From Parundibacterium terreum (GTDB lineage Bacteria; Pseudomonadota; Gammaproteobacteria; Burkholderiales; Burkholderiaceae_D), in assembly GCF_014636315.1 (NCBI RefSeq), contig NZ_BMED01000001.1, positions 1,307,941 to 1,371,940 of the forward strand: a DNA stretch of 64,000 bases, read 5' to 3'. Under the pieces are notes generated by a model. The model was not told where the DNA came from, did no database searches, and saw nothing but the letters and a program-made list of their open reading frames with translations. A program made the position numbers and the translations under genes. Shown here piece after piece: positions 1 to 8,420 of the stretch; the stretch's first letter is position 1, and each line of letters begins with the position of its first letter.

Positions 1-1791
1 AAAGTTGCAAGCGTATTTGCCATGACCTCGGATAGCGAAGGTGGCCTCTGGGTGGCTGGACAGGCGCTGGGCAACTACCGGCTGTTCGACGGCAAATTCA
101 GCAGGATGGCAAAGTATCCCGGCATTCCCGATGAGGCCGCCCTCTGCATGCACACAGGGCCGGACGGCCGCCTGTGGTTTGGGTATCGGGATAACAAGAT
201 AGCCTTGCTGGAGGGCACCAAGGTGCGCGCGCTCGGGCCGGAACTGGGCCTGGCGATCGGCAATGTGCTGACCATTACGGTGAAGAACAAGCATGTGTGG
301 GCAGGCGGAGAGCATGGCCTGGCCCATTTTGACGGCCAGCGTTTTACCGCCGTCAATGGCATAGGCAACGAAAATTTCTATGGGATAACGGGGTTGATAG
401 AAACCCACGACGGCAGCCTGTGGGTACACAGCGTCACCGGCATATCCAGGATATCAGCAGCAGAGCTGGACAAGGCTTTGAAGACATCGTCCTACAATGT
501 GCGTTTTGAACGCTTTGACTACCAGGACGGGCTGGAAGGCGGTGCGGCTCAGAGGTTCCCCCACCCTACCGCGGTGGAAGCCAGCGACGGAAAGCTGTGG
601 TTTTCCACTACCGTAGGCGTTTACTGGATAGACCCCTACCAGCTTCAGCATGATCCCACGCTGCCGTCCTTGCTGATACGGGGCATGCAGTCGGAGGGAA
701 AATACTATGCCCCTACGAATAATCTGCGGCTGCCGCAAAAAACCGAAAATCTGCAGATTGACTATACCGCCCTGAGTTTTGGCGTGCCCGAACGCATACA
801 GTTCCGTTACAGGCTGGAAGGCTATGATCGCGAATGGCAGGAGGCCGGTACCCGGCGCACCGCCTTCTATACCAATCTGGAACCCGGGGCCTATCGCTTT
901 CGCGTTATCGCTTCCAATGGCGAGGGTATCTGGACGGAAACCGCTGCAAGCCTGGATTTTTCCATTGCGCCGACGCTGGCGCAATCAGCCTGGTTCCGCC
1001 TGTTATGTGCGCTGGCAGCTGCTTTCATCCTGTGGCTGCTGTACCAGTTGCGCTTGCGCCGCCTGGCGGACCAGATCCACGGCCGTCTGGAAGAGAGGAT
1101 GGGTGAAAGGGAACGCATAGCGCGCGAACTGCATGACACGCTGCTGCAATCGGTACAGGGGCTCATCCTGAAATTTCAGTCGGCAACCAGCCGCATCCCG
1201 GAGAATGAACCTACCCGCTGCATGATGGAAAAGAACCTGCAACTGGCGGACGAGGTGCTGGCAGAGGGCCGCGACAGGGTAAAAGGCTTGCGCGCCGCAT
1301 CCTTGCCGGAGCGGGACCTGGCAGCCGAGCTGTCAAGGATGGGAAAGATGCTGATGGAAGACAGCACAACCGAGTTTTTCATGCTGATACAGGGCAAACC
1401 GGTCAACCTTCACCCGATTGTTGCCGAGGAAGCCTTTGCCATCGCCCGTGAGGCCTTGTTCAATGCCTTTGCCCATGCCAAGGCCGGCAAGGTAGAAGTG
1501 GAGCTTGATTACAACATGCCGCATTTCAGGATGATCATCCGGGACGACGGCAGGGGCATAGACAATGACGTCATCGCCGCCGGCTCGCGACCGGACCACT
1601 GGGGTCTGGCAGGCATGCAGGAGAGGGCTAAAAAGATTAATGCCAGGCTGAAACTGTGGAGCCGGACAGGTGCCGGCACCGAATGGGAATTTGTCTTGCC
1701 GGCACAACTGGCCTATGCATCGGGCAAGCGCAAGGAAAAGCGGCATTGGCTGAAGCGCAGGCTGAACCTGCCGCAGCAGGAGGATATGTGA
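1..1791 (+). CDS. Beta-propeller sensor histidine kinase, 5' end cut by window
   Basis: Membrane sensor kinase of a two-component system. The reading frame is open from base 1, ahead of the first ATG at 22, so the N-terminus lies outside the window; the paralogue at 2951 is 1034 residues, so roughly 430 residues are missing. In order: propeller blades with DGxLW motifs (to about 640), a Y_Y_Y domain (about 710-960), one membrane helix (about 980-1045), a HisKA_3 dimerisation domain with the phospho-acceptor His in ARELHDTLLQ near 1132, and an HATPase domain with the DDGRGI box near 1550 and the HWGLAGMQERA box near 1600. This is the NarX/DesK-type kinase architecture. The LuxR-type regulator 218 bases downstream on the same strand is the likely partner. 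The signal sensed cannot be read from the sequence. Confidence 0.93.
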   Translation, partial: KVASVFAMTSDSEGGLWVAGQALGNYRLFDGKFSRMAKYPGIPDEAALCMHTGPDGRLWFGYRDNKIALLEGTKVRALGPELGLAIGNVLTITVKNKHVWAGGEHGLAHFDGQRFTAVNGIGNENFYGITGLIETHDGSLWVHSVTGISRISAAELDKALKTSSYNVRFERFDYQDGLEGGAAQRFPHPTAVEASDGKLWFSTTVGVYWIDPYQLQHDPTLPSLLIRGMQSEGKYYAPTNNLRLPQKTENLQIDYTALSFGVPERIQFRYRLEGYDREWQEAGTRRTAFYTNLEPGAYRFRVIASNGEGIWTETAASLDFSIAPTLAQSAWFRLLCALAAAFILWLLYQLRLRRLADQIHGRLEERMGERERIARELHDTLLQSVQGLILKFQSATSRIPENEPTRCMMEKNLQLADEVLAEGRDRVKGLRAASLPERDLAAELSRMGKMLMEDSTTEFFMLIQGKPVNLHPIVAEEAFAIAREALFNAFAHAKAGKVEVELDYNMPHFRMIIRDDGRGIDNDVIAAGSRPDHWGLAGMQERAKKINARLKLWSRTGAGTEWEFVLPAQLAYASGKRKEKRHWLKRRLNLPQQEDM

Positions 1792-2009
1792 GGCCGCGCT
1801 GTTAACTCGCCGCCTGCCCCCACCCGAGATGGTAGCCCGTGCATTGCCCAGAATAACTGGCATCTACTCTATAGAGGTATTGACAGCATTACCCCCGCAG
1901 GACTACAACAGTGGTATTGCTTCATCTGAATTATTGCCCTGATGAAAAAAATAGGCAGCAGACCGGTTTGCGGCCCGCAATATACCTGCTGACGAACTAG
2001 GAATATGTC

Positions 2010-2675
2010 ATGGAACAGTTAAGCCCTTGCAAACCAATCACTATCCTGGCGGTCGATGACCATCCGCTGTTCAGGGATGGCATTGCCAGCGTGATCGACA
2101 GTGAACCGGACCTGAAGCTGGTGGCGCAAGCCAGCAACGGGCTGGAAGCGATCGCCAGCTACCGCGAATTCCATCCCGACGTGACGCTGATGGATATCCA
2201 GATGCCCGAGATGAACGGCATTGACGCCACCGCCGAGATCCGCAAGGAATTCCCCCAGGCCCGCATTGTCGTGCTGACCACCTATGAAGGCGACGTGCAT
2301 GCGCTGCGGGCGATCAAGGCCGGCGCTGCCGGCTACCTGCTGAAGAGCATGCTGCGCAAGCAATTGCTGGAAACGGTGAGGGTCGTACATGGCGGCCGCC
2401 GCAGCATACCGCCCGAGATTGCGATGGATCTGGCCAACCGCATGGGCTATGAGACGCTCAGCCAGCGCGAGATTGAAGTGCTGCAACTGGTGGCAACCGG
2501 CAGATCAAATAAACGCATCGGCGCCCACCTGGATATTTCCGAAGAGACCGTCAAGGTGCATATGAAAAGCATCCTGACCAAGATGATGGCGAATGACCGC
2601 ACCCATGCGGTCACACTGGCCATAGAACGCGGCATCATCGACATGCAGTGGAGTGGCAATCGCTGGTGCAACTGA
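2010..2675 (+). CDS. NarL/FixJ-family response regulator
   Basis: Cytoplasmic DNA-binding response regulator, 221 residues. The receiver domain (about 9-125) has the acidic pair D16-D17, phospho-acceptor D62 (LMDIQMPE) and conserved K112 (LLKS). The C-terminal LuxR-type helix-turn-helix (about 150-213) begins LSQREIEVLQL and has the recognition region ISEETVKVHMKSIL. The ATG is preceded by AGGA (about 1999-2002). The gene sits between two propeller histidine kinases of the HisKA_3 type, the class that normally phosphorylates NarL-type regulators, so it may collect input from both. Family assignment is firm; the target genes are unknown. Confidence 0.96.
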   Translation: MEQLSPCKPITILAVDDHPLFRDGIASVIDSEPDLKLVAQASNGLEAIASYREFHPDVTLMDIQMPEMNGIDATAEIRKEFPQARIVVLTTYEGDVHALRAIKAGAAGYLLKSMLRKQLLETVRVVHGGRRSIPPEIAMDLANRMGYETLSQREIEVLQLVATGRSNKRIGAHLDISEETVKVHMKSILTKMMANDRTHAVTLAIERGIIDMQWSGNRWCN

Positions 2676-2950
2676 TAACAGACTAACAGCCCCGCTCACC
2701 CTGGCACTTCATGTGAACCAGGCAAGGAATCGCGACAGTAGCAGGCGATCCACAACGAAGCATCAAGCAATGCATAAAAAAGTATAAAAGGAGAGGCGCT
2801 TGATGTTACATCGGCCAAAAAAGCATAGGCAAGGCTGCCGCATGTCCGGATCACCCTGCCACCAAGGGTCTGTTCCGTTGAACGCAAGATGCGGCACTAA
2901 TCCATGATATCGAAAATAATAACAGCAGCGATTCCGGAATAAGGTCACGC

Positions 2951-5900
2951 ATGCCGACAAAATTTTTCACCGCATATGGCTGCATTTTTTGCTGCATATG
3001 CGCCCGTGCAATCGCAGGATTATTTGCTCTCTCGCTGGGCATGGCTGCGTGGGCGCTCGATCCCGACGTGCGCCTGCAGGATTTTAACCATGTCATGTGG
3101 ACCAGCAAGGATGGCGCGCCGGCGGAAATCACCAGCATGGCCCAGACCAAGGACGGCTGGCTGTGGCTGGGTACGCCGTCCGGCCTGTACCGCTTCGACG
3201 GCATGCGCTTTGAACTCTACCAGCCGCCTGCCGGGTCCAGCCTGCTCAATTCCCGCATCAGCGAACTGGCTGCCCAGGATAACGGCGAGCTCTGGATAGG
3301 CTATGTCAGGGGCGGCCTGTCGGTGCTGCGCCAGAATGGAAAACTGGAGCACCTGGCATTGCAGGATAAGGATAATCTTCTGGGAGGCACCTATACGCTT
3401 GCCCTTGATACCGACGGCAGCGCGTGGATAGCCAATGGCAGAGGCCTGATGCATTTTTCTGCTGGAAAATGGCGCAGGGTCGGTGAGGAATCCGGGTTTC
3501 CCGGCGTACGCGCCATCAACGTGCTGCTGGACCAGTACGGGCAATTATGGGCCAGTAACGGCGAAAAGCTGTATCTGCTGGACCGGGCCAGCGGCAAATT
3601 CCGGCCTGGCGGCGTGGAGGGCATTTCCTGGGGACTGATCCAGTCGCCGGACGGCAGGCTGTGGAGCGCCGAACGCGACAAGCTGCGCCTGGTGCCCTCG
3701 CCGGCGGCCGGCCCTACCCTGCCGCGCAAGCCTGGATTCAATCAGATCGAAGGGCATGGTACCGCGATATTTGATAGCGACGGCAATCTGTGGTCGCTGA
3801 AATGTCCGCGCGGCCTGTGCTTTGTGCCGCGTGCGGGCGACTCTCCAGCGACGCAGCTGCTGCCTTCCGAGCTTGCTACCGACAAATTCGACCAGCCGTG
3901 GCAAATGACGACGCTGACGACCAACCTGTTGCTGGAAGACCGTGAGGGCAATATCTGGGTTGCCACGCAGGCAGGGCTGGAACGTTTTCGCAACAATAAA
4001 CTGATCCCGGCACGCATACCCGGCAGCGACGGTTTCTTGTCGATGGCAAGCGATGCCGACGGCAAGGTCTGGATTGCCGACCAACTGACAGGCAAAGCCT
4101 GGAACCTGCCAATGAGCGGTACGCCGCCGACAGAACTGCCGCTGAAGATATATACGGTTACCAATGATATCAATGGCGCCTTGCTGCTGGCAGGCCCTCG
4201 CGGCATAGAGCGGCGCCGCAGCGGCGAAACAAAAGACGAGATACAAGACAAAACGCAGATGACGCCCTTGCCGGAGCGCAGTGACGGCAAGACCGTAGAC
4301 GAGGTCGTCTCCAGGCTCTACGACGATGGCGTCAATCTGTGGGTCACGCTAAAGACGCGCGGCAGCTTTGTCCGGCGCAATGAGCACTGGAGCTCATTCA
4401 AGGAAGCGGGCCTTCCTGACGGACTCACCCTTGCCGCCGTCGCCGGAAAAGGACAAATATGGCTGGGCTTTAACGACGGCAGCCTGATCTTCTACGATAA
4501 CGGCAATCTGATGAAATATGCGGCGGCCGACATGCTCGGCATCGGTGCCATCACGGGAGTCCAGGCAGGGCAGCAAATCATCGTCGCCGGGGAAAAAGGC
4601 ATAGTCACACTGCGCCAGGGGCGCTTCTTCCGCCTGCAGCTTGACAGCCCGGATGTACTCAGGAACGTCACAGGCCTGGTCACCACCTCCAACGGCGACC
4701 ACTGGTTTAACGGCGCCAGAGGCGTGGTCCACATCTTGCAGGCAGACTGGAAGCGGGCAATGGAAAATCCATCAAGTCCGCTGCGCTATGAATTGATTGA
4801 CGTGCTCGAAGGCTATCCCGGCGAAGCGGCTACTGGCACCTGGATGTCAACCACCTTTGTCAACCGCGATGGCCAGCTCTGGTTTGCAGCCACAGGAGGC
4901 ATCGTCCGCCTGGACCCGGCCAAACAGCGTCCGCAAGCGCGCATTCCGAAAGTTGAAATCCGTAGCGTGAACACCGAGCAGCAGCGCTACGCCGCGTCGG
5001 AAGATATCCTGCTTCCGGCGGGAACGAGCAATTTCCATATTGAATACACCACTCTCAGCTACGCCAAGCCTGAGCAAGTACGTTTCCGCTACTGGCTGGA
5101 AGGGGCAGACCGCAGTTGGAAAGAAGCCGGCGCCCGGCGTGCCGCCTACTTTACCAACCTGGGACCGGGCACCTATCATTTCAATGTGATGGCCAGCGGC
5201 GAAGATGGCATGTGGGATACCGGAACCAGCACAATCAGCAGCGTCAGCTTCAGGATTGCACCGACCATGGTGCAGACGGCATGGTTCAAGGCCTTGTGTG
5301 CGATCGCTGTGTTACTGGTGCTGTGGTGGCTTTACCGGCTAAGGCTACGCCAGGTCACCCGGCTGTTTGATATCAAGCACAAGGAAAGGCTGGCAGAGCG
5401 CGAGCGCATCTCGCGCGAGCTGCACGACACCCTGCTGCAATCCGTGCAGGGGCTGGTGCTGAAAATCCACGGTGCAGTCAGGCGCTTGCCCCAGCAGGAA
5501 CCGATGCGTGAAGTCATAGAAGGTGCTCTGAACAACGCCGACAACATCATCGTTGAAGCACGTGACCGTGTCAGCAGCCTGCGCAGCGTCAAGAACTGCC
5601 CCGATCTCGCCAGCGCGCTGGACAAGGTCGGCCAGTCACTGGTCCAGGGCAGCAGCATACAGTTTGACATCGGTATCCTGGGCGAGGCACGCACGCTGCA
5701 TCCGGTGATCAGGGATGAAGTCTACTGGATCGCGCGGGAAGCGCTGATCAATGCATTCAACCATGCGCAGGCCACGCGGATAGACATCGGCATCACTTAT
5801 ACCTCGCGTGAGATGCGGCTTTCCATCCGCGACAATGGACGCGGTATCCCGGATGAAACCTTACGCTATGCGGCGGCCAGGAGCCACTGGGGCATCGTGG

Positions 5901-6055
5901 GCATGCAGGAGCGCGCAGCCAAGATCAACGCTGTATTGCGCTATCAGTCACCAGACAAAACCGGCACCGAATGGACGATCGTGCTGCCGGGCAGGATAGC
6001 GTATGAAGGAAATGAAGGGCACACGGTATGGCAACGGCTTTTAAAGCGGGCTTAG
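2951..6055 (+). CDS. Beta-propeller sensor histidine kinase (paralogue of the first gene)
   Basis: Full-length 1034-residue membrane sensor kinase. It starts with a signal peptide or anchor (residues about 15-36, ending AAWA), followed by a long periplasmic region of repeated propeller blades (DGWLWLGTPSGLYRFDG, EGNIWVATQAGLERF, DGQLWFAATGGIVRL), then Y_Y_Y (about 680-770), a membrane helix (about 777-797), HisKA_3 with His825 (SRELHDTLLQ) and HATPase with DNGRGIP and HWGIVGMQERA. The C-terminal half closely resembles the truncated kinase at the window start, so this looks like a tandem duplication around the response regulator. An AAGG lies 7 bases before the ATG. The unequal sequence of the propeller parts suggests different ligands for the two kinases; that is inference. 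Confidence 0.95.
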   Translation: MPTKFFTAYGCIFCCICARAIAGLFALSLGMAAWALDPDVRLQDFNHVMWTSKDGAPAEITSMAQTKDGWLWLGTPSGLYRFDGMRFELYQPPAGSSLLNSRISELAAQDNGELWIGYVRGGLSVLRQNGKLEHLALQDKDNLLGGTYTLALDTDGSAWIANGRGLMHFSAGKWRRVGEESGFPGVRAINVLLDQYGQLWASNGEKLYLLDRASGKFRPGGVEGISWGLIQSPDGRLWSAERDKLRLVPSPAAGPTLPRKPGFNQIEGHGTAIFDSDGNLWSLKCPRGLCFVPRAGDSPATQLLPSELATDKFDQPWQMTTLTTNLLLEDREGNIWVATQAGLERFRNNKLIPARIPGSDGFLSMASDADGKVWIADQLTGKAWNLPMSGTPPTELPLKIYTVTNDINGALLLAGPRGIERRRSGETKDEIQDKTQMTPLPERSDGKTVDEVVSRLYDDGVNLWVTLKTRGSFVRRNEHWSSFKEAGLPDGLTLAAVAGKGQIWLGFNDGSLIFYDNGNLMKYAAADMLGIGAITGVQAGQQIIVAGEKGIVTLRQGRFFRLQLDSPDVLRNVTGLVTTSNGDHWFNGARGVVHILQADWKRAMENPSSPLRYELIDVLEGYPGEAATGTWMSTTFVNRDGQLWFAATGGIVRLDPAKQRPQARIPKVEIRSVNTEQQRYAASEDILLPAGTSNFHIEYTTLSYAKPEQVRFRYWLEGADRSWKEAGARRAAYFTNLGPGTYHFNVMASGEDGMWDTGTSTISSVSFRIAPTMVQTAWFKALCAIAVLLVLWWLYRLRLRQVTRLFDIKHKERLAERERISRELHDTLLQSVQGLVLKIHGAVRRLPQQEPMREVIEGALNNADNIIVEARDRVSSLRSVKNCPDLASALDKVGQSLVQGSSIQFDIGILGEARTLHPVIRDEVYWIAREALINAFNHAQATRIDIGITYTSREMRLSIRDNGRGIPDETLRYAAARSHWGIVGMQERAAKINAVLRYQSPDKTGTEWTIVLPGRIAYEGNEGHTVWQRLLKRA

Positions 6056-6139
6056 TTCAAATGCGCTCAGGAGCAAATGGACCGAGGCTTATTGACGCCG
6101 GTTGCATCAGCCCTCCTCATTTTTTTCGTGTGAAAGAAA

Positions 6140-6173
6140 GCCGGATGTTCAACCCGGCCTGCTTTTCTCTTTT
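6140..6173 (+). terminator. Possible weak intrinsic terminator
   Basis: A GCCGG/CCGGC stem with a 9-base loop is followed by a T-rich run (TTTTCTCTTTT). It lies about 85 bases after the second sensor kinase stop codon. The stem is short, so the call is tentative. Confidence 0.4.
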
Positions 6174-6293
6174 ACCTTGACGAATGACAGCGAGCCTTTC
6201 GCGGATGAAACTAAGGACCTGTTAACAAATAGCATTGCCAAATCGACAAAGCCAATTTAATCTGTTGGCAAATCCACTACATGCGGGTGGCAG

Positions 6294-6725
6294 ATGCGAA
6301 TTCTTTTCAATTCTTTCCGGCTCTTGCTGTTGCTGATTCTTCTTTTCTTCTGGGCCTGCAATTTTCCGCATTATCAGATTTCCGACTTCATCGGCGCCCA
6401 CTTTCCCTGGCCGACGCATCGCCAGTTCAAATGGCTCGCCCTCCTGTCCGAAGGCTTGCTGGTACAGTTGACATGTTGTCTACCCACGATGCTTTTGCTG
6501 GTCGCCGTTTTCCGTAAATCGGCTGTCTGGGTAGCAATGGCACTTGCCAGTCTGTTTCTCCTGCGCACCGCAGTCTTCGAGTTTTGGCATCCAATAAAGC
6601 CGCCGGACAGCTATTACTTTGCAGGCTACCTTGCTGCCTGCCACCTGCTACTCCTGGCAGGCGGCTCCTTATTGGTGCAAAGACGACTGGATCGCAGCGG
6701 CAAGGGCCGCCCTCTCATCCAATAA
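6294..6725 (+). CDS. Small hydrophobic membrane protein, function unknown
   Basis: A 143-residue protein I do not recognise. It has an N-terminal hydrophobic helix (about 7-24), a second around 55-75, a third around 78-95 and a fourth around 105-127, ending in a basic tail (RRLDRSGKGR), so a four-helix inner-membrane protein is likely with the C-terminus probably cytoplasmic. Only a weak GGTGG-type ribosome site precedes the ATG. It stands alone between the sensor kinase and the desaturase-like gene, in the same orientation as both but separated from each by more than 200 bases. The composition is like its neighbours. Confidence 0.7.
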   Translation: MRILFNSFRLLLLLILLFFWACNFPHYQISDFIGAHFPWPTHRQFKWLALLSEGLLVQLTCCLPTMLLLVAVFRKSAVWVAMALASLFLLRTAVFEFWHPIKPPDSYYFAGYLAACHLLLLAGGSLLVQRRLDRSGKGRPLIQ

Positions 6726-6740
6726 GGCTCGCACAATTGC

Positions 6741-6754
6741 TGCAGAGCTCTGCA
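6741..6754. repeat. 14-bp perfect palindrome
   Basis: TGCAGAGCTCTGCA reads the same on both strands and lies 16 bases after the small membrane protein. It could be an operator or the core of a short hairpin; no T-run follows. Confidence 0.4.
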
Positions 6755-6957
6755 TGAAGCACGAAAACCTGCCAAACTAGCGGCTTATTTGCATCTCTGG
6801 CCGCAACTCCCGACTTGAGAGAGCTCCCTGCTCTTCATACGTGCTGTCTGCAAGCAAATTTGTTCCTTCGGCAAGACCGCGCTGCGCGTGCAGCCGCATG
6901 GCCTGGTTGCCGCTATTTCTCGCTATTTGTAGTAAACGATTTCTTGATTCGATTTGC

Positions 6958-8091
6958 ATGGAAAAATTCATAGTTCTTATCTTCCCGGTCTTTTTCCTGC
7001 TGATCGGCGCCGAGTTTGCGTACGGCTGGTTCAAGCAACGCAATACCTACCGTCTGAATGACGCCCTGAGCAGCCTCAGCCAGGGCTTGATCAGCCAACT
7101 GGTGGCGCTGGTCACGCAATTGTTCCAGATCGGCCTGTATGCGCTGGTATTCGACAAAATTGCGCTGTTTCCTGAAGCCTCACTGTGGGATACCTGGTAC
7201 GGCTGGGTAATCGCAGTCCTGCTCTTTGATTTTTGCGATTACTGGCTGCACCGCATGGGGCATGAAAACGCGGTGATGTGGGCCGCCCACATGGTGCATC
7301 ACCAGAGCCAGGATTTTAATTTTTCCACGGCGCTACGCCAGGAAAGCACGGTCGCGCTGATAGGCTGGATTTTTTACCTGCCGATGGCGGTGATCGGTGT
7401 GCCGCCGGAACAGTTTGCAATTGCCGGCCTGATCGTGCTGCTATTCCAGTTCTGGATACATACCGAGCATATCGGCAAGCTGGGCTGGTTTGACCGCGTG
7501 TTTTCTTCGCCGTCTAACCACCGCGTGCATCATGCAGTGAACGACCAGTACCTGGACAAGAACTATGGCGGCATGCTGGTGATATGGGATCGCCTGTTCG
7601 GCACCTTTGCAGAAGAAAAGGAAAGCTGCGTGTACGGCACGCGCACTCCACTCAATAGCTGGGACCCGGTGTGGGCCATCGTCGGCGAATACTGGCATCT
7701 GCTGCAGTTGTCGCGCCAGGCCAAGCACTGGCCCGACAAGATACGCGTGTGGATCAAGCATCCTGGCTGGCGTCCTGCGGAACTGCATGCAGAAGTACAG
7801 GGCCAGGCATTTGACCTGGATGCTGCCCGCAAGGCCTACAATCCGCCGCTGACACACCGAGCACAAGTCCTTGCGGTCCTGCAATTCACCCTGATGATGG
7901 CGGCATCGGCCGCCTACCTCTGGTTTGCCGAAGATTTTGGCTATGGGCAATCGCTGCTGCTGACGGCCGCTGTCATTGCCGGGTTCTGGGGCCTTGGCGC
8001 CTATTTGCAGGGCCGCGTCTCGGCATTGCAAGTCTTGCTGATCGACCTGGCAAGCATCGCCTGCGCTGCCGCTCTGGTACTGCGCCGCTAG
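6958..8091 (+). CDS. Sterol desaturase / fatty acid hydroxylase family membrane enzyme
   Basis: Integral-membrane di-iron oxygenase-type protein, 377 residues. The histidine clusters that bind iron in this superfamily are present: H98xxxH102, H111xxH114H115, H168xxH171 and H188xxH191H192. They alternate with membrane helices at about 5-23, 45-66, 80-95, 130-170 and near the C-terminus (about 310-375). The reading frame is open further upstream (ATG at 6841), but family proteins begin at a hydrophobic helix, which fits the ATG at 6958; the ribosome site there is weak. The family hydroxylates or desaturates lipids such as sterols, fatty acids or carotenoids; the substrate here cannot be told. 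No operon partner adjoins. Confidence 0.9.
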   Translation: MEKFIVLIFPVFFLLIGAEFAYGWFKQRNTYRLNDALSSLSQGLISQLVALVTQLFQIGLYALVFDKIALFPEASLWDTWYGWVIAVLLFDFCDYWLHRMGHENAVMWAAHMVHHQSQDFNFSTALRQESTVALIGWIFYLPMAVIGVPPEQFAIAGLIVLLFQFWIHTEHIGKLGWFDRVFSSPSNHRVHHAVNDQYLDKNYGGMLVIWDRLFGTFAEEKESCVYGTRTPLNSWDPVWAIVGEYWHLLQLSRQAKHWPDKIRVWIKHPGWRPAELHAEVQGQAFDLDAARKAYNPPLTHRAQVLAVLQFTLMMAASAAYLWFAEDFGYGQSLLLTAAVIAGFWGLGAYLQGRVSALQVLLIDLASIACAAALVLRR

Positions 8092-8420
8092 GGTAACGGG
8101 AAGCAGGAAAAGCCTCTTTCTCTACAAACAGGCCCTCCCGGCCTTGCTGCAGCCGCCGATTCAAGTACTAGCCGGCAGGCATATCACCCTGCATGCTGAA
8201 GATGATTGCTGTGATCAATTGGCAACGATCCGGTAACAACGCGACCACTTCCCTTACACTGCAATAGTAGCGCCATGCGCTATTTAACCTTGTTCCACAA
8301 TTCGCCATTTATTTATCTGAAGCAATGAGCGGATAATGGGGGTTTGCCTGCAGTCAAGAAAATCATTCCTTTGCCCAACGCTACCAGCATCTAGCCATGA
8401 TTGCGAAATAGAAGAGATCA
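8092..8420. other. Intergenic region, 329 bp
   Basis: No gene, RNA or convincing hairpin is seen between the desaturase-like gene and the GGDEF-EAL gene. It presumably carries the promoter of the latter, but no element stands out. Confidence 0.5.
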
